A stretch of DNA of 64,000 nt from JAVXCQ01 sp036659415 (GTDB taxonomy: Bacteria > Bacillota > Negativicutes > Acidaminococcales > Acidaminococcaceae), in contig JAVXCQ010000001.1 in the NCBI GenBank assembly GCA_036659415.1, positions 62,001 through 126,000 on the forward strand, given 5' to 3'. The notes under the pieces were generated by a model that did no database searches, was not told the origin of the DNA, and saw only the letters and a program-made list of their open reading frames with translations. The translations under genes were made by a program, and so were the position numbers. Below, in pieces: positions 35,136-42,736 of the stretch (position 1 is the stretch's first letter; every line of letters starts with the position of its first letter).

Positions 35136-36478
35136 GCTAAGCCCCCCAATCCTAGTACCAAGCGGTCAATTTCCGCTTGAGTGCGTTTTTCCGTCACGCA
35201 CAAAAGCACACACCCGTCTAGTTCCGGATAGTATTGACCCAAATCCAGTCCTCCGATGAGTTTTTGCGCCAATAATTTTTCGTTAACGGTAGCTACCGGT
35301 GAGCTTAATTTCACCACAAATTCGTTAAAGAAAGGTGCCGTAAATACGGCCTGACCAGTACCGTGCTCTAAGATTGCTTCATAAGCATAATGGGCTTTTT
35401 GCAAGCAGTGCTCCGCTGTAGCAGCAAAACCCGTTTTACCCATGGCTGCCAAATAAACTGCTGCCGCCAAAGCGCAAAGTGCTTCGTTCGAACAAATATT
35501 AGAGGTCGCCTTATCTCTGCGGATATGTTGTTCCCGTGCTTGCAACGTCAACACAAAACCACGTTTGCCGTCACGGTCAACAGTTTGTCCTACAATTCTG
35601 CCCGGTAATTTGCGCATTAGTTTGGTACTAGCCGCCATAAAGCCTAGGTAAGGTCCGCCAAAGGACAAAGCTAAGCCTAGTGGTTGCCCTTCGCCCACGA
35701 CCAAATCTGCCCCCAGTTTGCCCGGTGCTTCCAAAATGCCTAGGGCAATCGGATTATGCACTACGGTAAACAAGGCACCCACACTGTGGGTAGCCTGACC
35801 CAAAGCCGCCAAATCCTCAAGACTGCCAAAGAAGTTAGGATTTTGAATAATGACCGTCGCTGTAGCTTTACTCACTAGCTCGGTTAAAGTGGTCAGTGCG
35901 GTTACCCCCGCAGTAAAATCAATTTCCTTAATCTCATAATCAAAATCACGAGCATATGTAGCCAAAACCTGGCGATAATGTGGGTGCACCGTTCTTGCTA
36001 CCACTATTTCCCTACGCCGAGTAGCCGAGCAGGCCAAGATAGCGGCTTCCGCCATTGCCGTAGCACCGTCATACATGGAAGCATTCGCCACCGGCATACC
36101 GGTCAGTTCACAAATCATACTTTGGTATTCCCAGAGTGCTTGCAAGTAACCTTGGGCAATCTCCGGTTGATATTGCGTATAAGCGGTATAAAATTCAGAC
36201 CGGCGTAAAACATGATCCACCGTGCTGGGAATGAAATGGTCATAAGCACCGGCACCTAAAAAGCAGGCATAATCCTGCAAATTGGCATTAGCGGCGCCTA
36301 GTTTTTGAAAGTGAGCCGCCAGCTCCGCTTCACTAAGGGGGCCGGGTAAATTAAGTGCTCTAGGCAAACGAATAGCCTCGGGTACATCGGCAAAAAGCTC
36401 CATGCTATCTTTAACACCGATGGTTGCCAACATTTCAGCCCTATCTTCCGTTGTATGGGGTAGATAGCTCCAAGTCAT
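35132..36478 (-). CDS. gcvPA: Glycine dehydrogenase (decarboxylating), subunit 1
   Basis: 448 residues, the usual length of the N-terminal P subunit. Conserved YLPHT, FLGAGAYDHFIP, YTQYQPEIAQGYLQAL, YDGATAMAEA and GEGQPLGLALSFGGPYLG are visible. It has the type I fold but no PLP lysine of its own and pairs with GcvPB. It starts 4 bases after the gcvH stop, so it is coupled to the lipoyl carrier. Confidence 0.96.
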   Translation of the reverse strand: MTWSYLPHTTEDRAEMLATIGVKDSMELFADVPEAIRLPRALNLPGPLSEAELAAHFQKLGAANANLQDYACFLGAGAYDHFIPSTVDHVLRRSEFYTAYTQYQPEIAQGYLQALWEYQSMICELTGMPVANASMYDGATAMAEAAILACSATRRREIVVARTVHPHYRQVLATYARDFDYEIKEIDFTAGVTALTTLTELVSKATATVIIQNPNFFGSLEDLAALGQATHSVGALFTVVHNPIALGILEAPGKLGADLVVGEGQPLGLALSFGGPYLGFMAASTKLMRKLPGRIVGQTVDRDGKRGFVLTLQAREQHIRRDKATSNICSNEALCALAAAVYLAAMGKTGFAATAEHCLQKAHYAYEAILEHGTGQAVFTAPFFNEFVVKLSSPVATVNEKLLAQKLIGGLDLGQYYPELDGCVLLCVTEKRTQAEIDRLVLGLGGLA

Positions 36479-36482
36479 AAGC

Positions 36483-36869
36483 TTAGGCCTCCTCAGTCAA
36501 AAGCTTAGTATAAGCTTCTGCATCCAAAAGCTCGTCTAGCTCACTATGGTCTGCCAATTCGATAACAGCAATCCAGCCTTTACCATAAGCATCTTCATTA
36601 ATTGCTTGTGGTGCATCATTAAGTTCTTCATTGGCTTCTAGCACAGTACCGGAAACCGGTGCGTAAATATCAGAAACTGCTTTAACGGACTCAATAGTAC
36701 CTAAACCGTCACCAATAGCTAGTTCAGTGCCCACCTCGGGAATTTCCACAAAAACAACATCACCTAATTGGTCTTGCGCAAAATCAGTAATACCAACAAT
36801 CGCTTTGCCATCTTCAATTTTCACCCACTCATGGTCGTTGGAATACATTAAGCCTACAGGAATTTTCAT
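36483..36869 (-). CDS. gcvH: Glycine cleavage H protein (lipoyl carrier)
   Basis: 128 residues. The lipoyl-attachment lysine is Lys63 in TIESVKAVSD, and the hybrid barrel-sandwich signature NDHEWVKIEDG..IVGITDFAQDQLGD is complete. It carries the aminomethyl group between P and T proteins and is the substrate for LipM and the lipoyl synthase in this operon. The ATG at 36869 has AAGGAGA 8 bases upstream; an in-frame TTG two codons earlier is rejected. Confidence 0.97.
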   Translation of the reverse strand: MKIPVGLMYSNDHEWVKIEDGKAIVGITDFAQDQLGDVVFVEIPEVGTELAIGDGLGTIESVKAVSDIYAPVSGTVLEANEELNDAPQAINEDAYGKGWIAVIELADHSELDELLDAEAYTKLLTEEA

Positions 36870-36956
36870 AATCAATCTCTCCTTTGTTTGATGTTTTTTA
36901 GTTTATTAAATTTAAGGCTTAGGTTGGCTCAGCGGTGAAATACTCCCGCGTCCCCC

Positions 36957-38051
36957 CTAGCTTCTTTTGTAAAAAGGTTTTTTGACGATAACACCAGCCA
37001 CGTCCTTGCCCCTAACCTCAATGGCCACTTCCTTGCCTATAACAGCAAAGTCCGTATCAATTAAGGCGAGTGCCATGTTTTTTCCTAAGCTAGGTGCCGG
37101 CGAACCGGTCGTAACTCGTCCAATAACTTGCCCTTGACATTTAACCGGATAATCTGCTCTGGCAATACCCCTGCCAGTAACCTCAATACCCATCACTCGT
37201 CGTGGCAAGCCATGAGCTTTTTGCTCTTTGAGCACTGTTAAACCATTAAAAGCCGGTTTGTCCAATTTAACAAACATCCCCACGCCTGCCATCAACGGTG
37301 TAATCTCCGCTGATAATTCATGCCCATATAGTGGCATACAGCACTCAAACCGTAGCGTATCCCGACAACCCAAACCAGCAGGCAACAAGCCCTCCGCCTT
37401 ACCGGCTGTCATAATAGCTTCCCACAAGCTAGGTGCATCTTGCGGTGCACAATAAATTTCAAAACCATCTTCTCCCGTGTAACCGGTGCGAGAAATCATC
37501 GTGGGCTTCCCAGCTACTACTACGCTAGGTGCAAAATGGTAGTATTTAAGACTGTCCACCGCAAAATCCGTCAGTTGCGAGAGAATTGCCACAGCCAGCG
37601 GTCCTTGCAAAGCCAGTTGCGCCGTAGCTGGGGACTCATTCACCAGTTGTACGGCGAAGTCCCCCGTGTTGGCCTGCATCCACTCCCAATCTTTTTCAAT
37701 GTTAGCAGCATTTACAACCAGGAGGTAATCATCAGCAGCATATTTATAAATTAAAAGGTCATCCACCGTCCCGCCATCGGTGTAACACATCGGTGAATAA
37801 CGGGTTTGTCCTACAGCCAAATCAGCCATGTCATTAGTAACCAGGTTTTGAATAAAGTCTAGCGCCCCTTGACCAGTTGCCCGAATTTCTCCCATATGGG
37901 AAACATCGAAGAGCCCTGCTTGATTTCTGACTGCTTTATGTTCTTCAATAATACCGGAATACTGCACCGGTAACAGCCAGCCACCAAATTCAACAATCTT
38001 GCCACCATATTGTACATGCAGATCATACAGCGGTGTTTTCTTTCCTTCCAT
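36957..38051 (-). CDS. gcvT: Aminomethyltransferase (glycine cleavage T protein)
   Basis: 364 residues. It transfers the methylene from aminomethyl-GcvH to tetrahydrofolate, releasing ammonia. Motifs: GAKIVEFGGW-like start (GGKIVEFGGWLLPVQY), FDVSHMGEI, the folate-binding SRTGYTGEDGFEIY and GCRDTLRFE. GAGGAGG stands 7 bases before the ATG. It is the first gene behind the glycine riboswitch and is separated from gcvH by 87 bases. Confidence 0.96.
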   Translation of the reverse strand: MEGKKTPLYDLHVQYGGKIVEFGGWLLPVQYSGIIEEHKAVRNQAGLFDVSHMGEIRATGQGALDFIQNLVTNDMADLAVGQTRYSPMCYTDGGTVDDLLIYKYAADDYLLVVNAANIEKDWEWMQANTGDFAVQLVNESPATAQLALQGPLAVAILSQLTDFAVDSLKYYHFAPSVVVAGKPTMISRTGYTGEDGFEIYCAPQDAPSLWEAIMTAGKAEGLLPAGLGCRDTLRFECCMPLYGHELSAEITPLMAGVGMFVKLDKPAFNGLTVLKEQKAHGLPRRVMGIEVTGRGIARADYPVKCQGQVIGRVTTGSPAPSLGKNMALALIDTDFAVIGKEVAIEVRGKDVAGVIVKKPFYKRS

Positions 38052-38084
38052 CTCTTTACCTCCTCTAAATTTGTTTTAAATAAC

Positions 38085-38122
38085 AAAAACAGAGACAGGA
38101 AGTATCACCTTCTTTGTCTCTG
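38085..38122 (-). terminator. Intrinsic terminator of the glycine riboswitch expression platform
   Basis: On the minus strand CAGAGACA (38115-38122) pairs with TGTCTCTG (38090-38097), with a partly paired interior, and is followed by TTTTTG. It lies between the aptamer and gcvT. Upstream sequence on the same strand (CTCTCATACATGAGAC) can form a competing hairpin that includes part of the left arm. Confidence 0.75.
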
Positions 38123-38164
38123 TCTCATGTATGAGAGAATAAATAACTAAGCTTGAACAAATAT

Positions 38165-38268
38165 TATTGTTACTCCCAGAGGTTAGTCAGGTTAAAATAC
38201 TTTTGCCTGAGAGTTTTTACAAAGTCACTTGCCCCTTCGGCGCTACCACAAGATAGTCTCTCTTTTAA
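38165..38268 (-). ncRNA. Glycine riboswitch (singlet aptamer)
   Basis: Minus-strand RNA carries the hallmark elements in order: GAGAGAC, a hairpin (CUAUCUUGUGGUAG), GCGCCGAAGGGGCAAG, then CUCUCAGGCAAAAG and finally AACCUCUGGGAG. GCCGAAG and the CUCUCAGG strand occur once, so this is a one-aptamer form; the trailing ACCUCUGG element fits the ghost partner described for type-1 singlets. Family knowledge: glycine binding prevents termination and turns on glycine-cleavage genes. Here it would switch the whole gcvT-to-lpdA operon, including lipoyl synthesis. Confidence 0.88.
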
Positions 38269-38321
38269 CCGTCATCCTAGCGTTATGTAATTGTGAAAGA
38301 ACACAAAGTACTTCCAAAGTC

Positions 38322-38350
38322 ATTATAACGATAAACTTACATTTAAACAA
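38322..38350 (-). promoter_or_regulatory. Promoter of the riboswitch-gcv-lip-lpdA operon
   Basis: Minus strand TTGTTT (38345-38350), a 17-base spacer and consensus TATAAT (38322-38327), about 50 bases before the aptamer. The remaining 38351-38521 holds only a small GGGC/GCCC hairpin (about 38414-38428) and the leader of the uracil-DNA glycosylase gene with a TATAAT near 38469. Confidence 0.65.
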
Positions 38351-38521
38351 GACTTGTAGCAGATTAATTCTGTATACTTTTCAGCAAAAATAAACTGATG
38401 CCAGCAAAAGAAAGGGCAGCTATGCCCGACTAAGCACTACCGGCATTTATTTCCCCCAGCTTTGGCGTTATAATAAAGACAAAAAGTGCTAAGAAATAAA
38501 TATGCTACGGAGGTACTACCT

Positions 38522-39166
38522 ATGACAACCTTAACCCTTGAGCAATTAGCAACAGAACTACAGCAATGTAGTGCCTGCCCCTTACGCCAATCCGCTTGTG
38601 CACCGGTCGGTTGGTTTGGCAATCCGGCTAGTCCCCTGGTTTTGGTAGGCGAAGGTCCCGGCGGCATAGAAGATGAGTATGGCTGTCCCCTCATTGGACC
38701 TTCTGGGCAACTGCTAGACAAAGCGCTGTGGGCGGCCAAAATGACCCGCAATCGTGTGCTCACTACCAATATTATCAAATGCCGACCCCAAGGTAACCGC
38801 ACTCCCACCCTAGCTGAAGCCGACTTTTGTGCCCGGCGCTGGCTAGAACAAGAACTAGCACTCCTCCACCCTTTGGTGGTAGTCGCCTTAGGCAGTGTCG
38901 CCCTCCATTATTTGGGCGTACCCACCATGAAAATCACCAAACAACGTGGTCAATGGTTCAAGACCCGGCAGGGCTTGGACTGTCTTAGTACCTATCACCC
39001 TGCCTATCTCCTGCGGCTAAGCGGTCACCAGCTGGTGGAGGCCAAATGGGCTGTCTTTCACGATTTAGAAGCCGCTCGGGATAAAGTCTTGTCCACTATG
39101 CCCGCCTACCAGTTCAGCGACACCGCTCCTACCGATTTATTTAAGCTCTACCGCAAAAGAACTTAA
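38522..39166 (+). CDS. Uracil-DNA glycosylase, family 4 (iron-sulfur)
   Basis: 214 residues. The N-terminal CSACPLRQSAC and a later KCRP/C pair fit the four-cysteine 4Fe-4S site. GEGPGGIEDEYGCPLIG is motif A of family 4, and HPAYLLRL near residue 170 is the leucine-loop motif. It excises uracil from deaminated DNA. The ATG at 38522 has GGAGG 8 bases upstream, chosen over an in-frame ATG at 38486. It is divergent from the gcv operon and ends in a terminator shared with the convergent flavoprotein gene. Confidence 0.9.
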   Translation: MTTLTLEQLATELQQCSACPLRQSACAPVGWFGNPASPLVLVGEGPGGIEDEYGCPLIGPSGQLLDKALWAAKMTRNRVLTTNIIKCRPQGNRTPTLAEADFCARRWLEQELALLHPLVVVALGSVALHYLGVPTMKITKQRGQWFKTRQGLDCLSTYHPAYLLRLSGHQLVEAKWAVFHDLEAARDKVLSTMPAYQFSDTAPTDLFKLYRKRT

Positions 39167-39171
39167 ACGTC

Positions 39172-39208
39172 AAAAGGCAGCTTTCTCACAATCAGAAAGC
39201 TGCCTTTT
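39172..39208. terminator. Bidirectional terminator
   Basis: A 15-base perfect stem (39172-39186 and 39194-39208, arm AAAAGGCAGCTTTCT) between convergent genes, with T-runs on both strands. Confidence 0.88.
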
Positions 39209-39226
39209 CTATCTAACGCCCTTGCC

Positions 39227-40090
39227 CTATTTTTGTTTGCCTAAATAGCTAACAGCACTCAAAGCCGCCCGCAAGCCTTGCCCGGTGGCTCGACTGATTT
39301 GCCAAGGCTGCCCCGTGCAATCACCGGCGGCAAAAATGCCCTCGATATTAGTCGTCAGTTGGTCATCTACATAAATGGACTTGCCCCGTAGCTGTAACGA
39401 AGGGAACAAGTTATCAATGGGGTCCGACTCTCTAAAAATAAAGACACCCTGCACCCCGTAATAGGCTTCAGTGGTACGCAGGCCTGTTACTTTGTCCGTG
39501 CCAGTAATCTCAATAGGTTTTTCTACCACTACTTTAATATTCTTGTGACGAGGTAGGGTTTTAAGCTCATAACGCGGCAAGAAAATAACTTCCTCACACA
39601 GTTCGGCCAAAAATTCAATTTCCTCCAAAGCTTCCGGCACCGTAGCAATGGCAGCAATTTTTTTTCCTTTGTAAAAATAGCCGTCGCAGGTAGCACAATA
39701 GCTAACCCCCCGGCCCAAAAATTCTTTCTCACCACTCAAAACATCTGAAGAAGAAACTCCCACTGCCAAAATAATCGTCTTGGCTTCATAAAAGCCCTTG
39801 GGCGTAGCAATACTAAAGCTACCGTCTTGCTCCGTTACAGCCATGACCTTTTCTTTAATCACCGTCGGCTCAAAGCTTAAAGCGTGCTCCACAAATTTAT
39901 TCATCAATTCTTCCCCGGAAATCTCCGGAAAACCCAAATAGTTGCTGACCAAATGTGCCTTGCGTAAACGGGGACTAAACCCATGAATGTCAAAAATAAT
40001 AATTTTTTTGTTGCGCACTGCCCCAGTCACCGCTGCTGATAAACCGGCCGGCCCTCCGCCAATGATTGCGATATCAAATTGTTCCGTCAT
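39227..40090 (-). CDS. Thioredoxin-reductase-like flavoprotein lacking NADPH-binding motifs
   Basis: 287 residues. FAD-binding IIGGGPAGLSAAV at the N-terminus, redox disulfide CATCDGYF in the middle, and the C-terminal FAD motif IFAAGDCTGQPWQ are intact. Where NADPH-dependent enzymes have GGGDSA and HRRxxxRA, this protein has ATVPEA and LPRYELKT, so ordinary NADPH binding is doubtful. Clostridial flavin-dependent ferredoxin-thioredoxin reductases (FFTR) and related forms show this loss, so a ferredoxin or other donor is likely (inference). The start at 40090 or 40093 follows AAGGTGG. No thioredoxin gene is adjacent. Confidence 0.82.
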   Translation of the reverse strand: MTEQFDIAIIGGGPAGLSAAVTGAVRNKKIIIFDIHGFSPRLRKAHLVSNYLGFPEISGEELMNKFVEHALSFEPTVIKEKVMAVTEQDGSFSIATPKGFYEAKTIILAVGVSSSDVLSGEKEFLGRGVSYCATCDGYFYKGKKIAAIATVPEALEEIEFLAELCEEVIFLPRYELKTLPRHKNIKVVVEKPIEITGTDKVTGLRTTEAYYGVQGVFIFRESDPIDNLFPSLQLRGKSIYVDDQLTTNIEGIFAAGDCTGQPWQISRATGQGLRAALSAVSYLGKQK

Positions 40091-40372
40091 CATGTTGCCA
40101 CCTTTATTCATCTATAGTCTACGTACAAGCCTTGAACAGTCCTCTACCATTAATTCTAATTTATCTAAGACGTTAAAGTCAAATTTATTCGATAAAAGTA
40201 TTTACAGACGCTCCAACTCTTGTTATGCTATTAATAAGGAATGATTATCGTTTTGATTTAATAAGTAAATTTTTTGTAAAGCTCGTTAGCTTTTAAAAGG
40301 GTTCGCCAGATTAATAGCGAATGTAAGTAGTGATATAGGATTGTTAAGCCTGTATAAACCGGAGGCACCTAA

Positions 40373-41257
40373 ATGTTAAACCTAACCTTAAGCCCCAAAA
40401 CCAGACGTCAGATTTTGCGGATGCAAAAAAATGAAATTACAGAATATTTTATTTATACCAAAATCGCTAAACGAGTAAAAGACGAAAAAAATAAGCAGAT
40501 TTTATTAAACATCGCCGATGAAGAACGTCGGCATAGTGTCATTTGGGAAAATTATACCAAGGAGCGGGTGCTCCCCAATGCGTGGAAAGTTTTCTTTTTC
40601 AACACATTAGCGCTGGTGTTCGGCTATACTTTCGCCCTAAAGCTCATGGAAAACGGCGAGGATAACGCCTCCCAAGCTTATAATGAACTAGCTCTGGAAG
40701 TACCTGCCGCCAAAAAAATCGCAGAAGATGAGGATCGGCACGAACAAGAATTGCTCCAAGTCCTTGACGAAGAACGACTCCAATATGTGGGTTCCATGGT
40801 ACTAGGTCTTAATGATGCTTTAGTCGAGCTGACAGGTACGCTAGCCGGTTTAACGCTAGCACTGCAAAACACCAAGCTCGTAGCTTTATCGGGGCTCATA
40901 ACCGGTATTTCAGCCACTTTATCCATGGCCTCTTCAGAATTTCTTTCCGCTCGTAGTGAAGGGCGCACAGATGCCCTTAAATCCTGCACTTATACAGGGA
41001 TTACCTATTGCTTAACGGTAGCCTTGTTAGTTTTACCCTACTTGATTTTCCCGGACAATGAGTACCTCTACGCTTTGGGCATGATGCTACTCATTGTTGT
41101 GGCAATTATTTTTTGCTTTACCTATTATGTAGCTGTGGCCAAGGGTCTCAACTTCAAAAAACGTTTTACCGAAATGGCCCTCATCAGTTTGAGCGTAGCC
41201 GCTTTTTCCTTCCTAGTCGGCTTAGCTGTAAAAGAACTACTGGGTATTGAACTGTAA
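40373..41257 (+). CDS. Ferritin-like/VIT fusion membrane protein (MbfA/CCC1-type iron exporter)
   Basis: 294 residues. The N-terminal about 125 residues form a rubrerythrin-like four-helix domain with di-iron ligands (E near 22 in NEITEYFIYTK, DEERRH, and EDEDRHEQE). The C-terminal part has four to five membrane helices of the VIT1/CCC1 family (GLNDALVELTGTLAGLTLAL, SMASSEFLSARSE). MbfA-type fusions export iron under oxidative stress. GGAGG precedes the ATG. Upstream, near 40238-40252, is a sequence resembling a Fur box (AATGATTATCGTTTT), unproven. It is followed 30 bases later by a ZIP transporter gene. Confidence 0.88.
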   Translation: MLNLTLSPKTRRQILRMQKNEITEYFIYTKIAKRVKDEKNKQILLNIADEERRHSVIWENYTKERVLPNAWKVFFFNTLALVFGYTFALKLMENGEDNASQAYNELALEVPAAKKIAEDEDRHEQELLQVLDEERLQYVGSMVLGLNDALVELTGTLAGLTLALQNTKLVALSGLITGISATLSMASSEFLSARSEGRTDALKSCTYTGITYCLTVALLVLPYLIFPDNEYLYALGMMLLIVVAIIFCFTYYVAVAKGLNFKKRFTEMALISLSVAAFSFLVGLAVKELLGIEL

Positions 41258-41287
41258 ATAAATTTAAAACAAAGGATACTTGATAAC

Positions 41288-42106
41288 ATGGACTTTTTAA
41301 CAACTAATGACCCACTGGTCTTAACCGCTATCGCCACGGGCTTTACCTGGGGCATGACTGCTTTGGGCGCTGCTCTTGTTTTCTTTTTTAAAGAAATTAA
41401 TCAAAAACTTTTGAATATGATGTTGGGCTTTGCTGCCGGCATTATGGTAGCGGCCAGCTTTTGGTCTCTCTTAGCTCCGGCCATTGAGCTAGCCGAGGGG
41501 CGTGCCATCCCAGCATGGGCCATTGCCACGATAGGTTTTCTCACCGGTGCCATCTTCTTGTGGATTTCTGACCAACTCATGCCTCATATTCACTTTGGTG
41601 CCAAACCGGGGGAAGAAGAAGGTATCCACACCACACTTAGAAGAAGTATTCTTTTGGTCTTTTCCATTACGCTCCATAATATCCCGGAAGGTCTAGCCGT
41701 AGGTGTGGCCTTTGGTGCCGCCGCACAAGTTTCCGGTGAAGCTGCCCTCTTGTCTGCCGTAGCTGTGGCTTTGGGTATCGGCATTCAGAACTTTCCGGAA
41801 GGTGCCGCTGTTTCTATTCCTCTCCGCCGAGAGGGGTTGAGCCGTTGGAAAAGCTTTATGTACGGACAAGCTTCTGGCTTAGTAGAACCCATGGCCGGTC
41901 TTGCCGGTGTCCTCCTTGTAGAATCCATGCAGGGTATTTTACCCTACGCCCTAGCTTTTGCTGCCGGTGCTATGATTTACGTTGTTGTGGAAGAACTCAT
42001 TCCCGAGTCCCAATCCGGTCGTGATCACAGCAGTACTCACCGTGCTACTTTTGGTTTTATTTTTGGTTTTACGATTATGATGATTTTAGATGTAGCCCTC
42101 GGCTAA
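41288..42106 (+). CDS. ZIP-family divalent metal transporter
   Basis: 272 residues, eight predicted helices. The metal path motifs are HNIPEGLAVGVAFG in helix 4 and GIQNFPEGAAVSIPL in helix 5, as in bacterial ZupT/GufA-type ZIPs; a histidine- and charge-containing loop (HIHFGAKPGEEE) lies between helices 3 and 4. Substrate may be zinc, iron or manganese. AAAGGA precedes the ATG. Placed after the iron exporter and before superoxide reductase, it suggests a shared metal/oxygen response. Confidence 0.92.
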   Translation: MDFLTTNDPLVLTAIATGFTWGMTALGAALVFFFKEINQKLLNMMLGFAAGIMVAASFWSLLAPAIELAEGRAIPAWAIATIGFLTGAIFLWISDQLMPHIHFGAKPGEEEGIHTTLRRSILLVFSITLHNIPEGLAVGVAFGAAAQVSGEAALLSAVAVALGIGIQNFPEGAAVSIPLRREGLSRWKSFMYGQASGLVEPMAGLAGVLLVESMQGILPYALAFAAGAMIYVVVEELIPESQSGRDHSSTHRATFGFIFGFTIMMILDVALG

Positions 42107-42217
42107 GTTTAGCCCCTTAATTTAGTTTACTTCCCCGGCTTAATTGCTTTTTCCAGTACTTGAACGCAGGTAGTGGCACGGGGAAATATAAATATTTTGA
42201 AGAAAGAAGGCTTTATT

Positions 42218-42598
42218 ATGACAGAAGTTAAGTTCTTTATTTGCAAACATTGTGGCAACATCGTAGGTATGATTTTCAATTCCGGTATGCCTCTAGTCTG
42301 CTGTGGCGAAAAAATGCAGGAGCTAGTCCCTAACACCGTTGATGCCGCTACCGAAAAACACGTCCCGGTTGTAGATTGCGCGGCCGGTAATCAAATTATC
42401 GTTAAAGTAGGCAGCGTCCCCCATCCAATGGAAGAAAAACACTTTATCCAATGGATTTATATCCAAACTAAAAACGGTGGTCAACGCCATACTTTCAAAC
42501 CCGGCGATGCTCCGGTAGCAACCTTTGTCCTTGCACCTGGCGATGAATATCTCGCTGCTTACGAATATTGCAACCTCCATGGTCTGTGGAAAATCTAA
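42218..42598 (+). CDS. dfx: Desulfoferrodoxin (superoxide reductase)
   Basis: 126 residues, the two-domain class. The N-terminal desulforedoxin-like domain has FICKHCGN..LVCCGE (rubredoxin-type Fe site, CxxC and CC). The catalytic domain has EKHVP (the Glu-Lys-His), PHPMEEKHFIQWI and the C-terminal CNLHGLW providing Cys and His ligands. It reduces superoxide without making oxygen, typical of anaerobes. The ATG at 42218 is preferred over an earlier in-frame ATG since AGAAGG precedes it. Confidence 0.94.
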   Translation: MTEVKFFICKHCGNIVGMIFNSGMPLVCCGEKMQELVPNTVDAATEKHVPVVDCAAGNQIIVKVGSVPHPMEEKHFIQWIYIQTKNGGQRHTFKPGDAPVATFVLAPGDEYLAAYEYCNLHGLWKI

Positions 42599-42614
42599 CT
42601 CCTAGTTTAAACCC

Positions 42615-42649
42615 AAGTCCGACACCGTTAACTGGTGTCGGACTTTTTT
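42615..42649 (+). terminator. Terminator after dfx
   Basis: A 12-base stem (42615-42626 and 42634-42645, arm AAGTCCGACACC) followed by TTTT. Confidence 0.9.
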
Positions 42650-42681
42650 GTGCCCATTTTTGGTTGCCCACAACTAGTACC

Positions 42682-42725
42682 AAAAAGCAGCAGGCTAGGG
42701 TATTTGCCCCTGCCTGCTGCTTTTT
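42682..42725 (-). terminator. Terminator after the hydroxyacid oxidase gene
   Basis: A 14-base stem (42682-42695 and 42712-42725, arm AAAAAGCAGCAGGC) with an inner AGGG/CCCT pairing and a T-run on the minus strand. Confidence 0.85.
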
Positions 42726-42736
42726 AACTTTTAGTC

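Noticed and set aside
40678..40989. Minus-strand frame opposite the ferritin/VIT gene
   Set aside because: Ser/Arg-rich shadow of the real coding strand.
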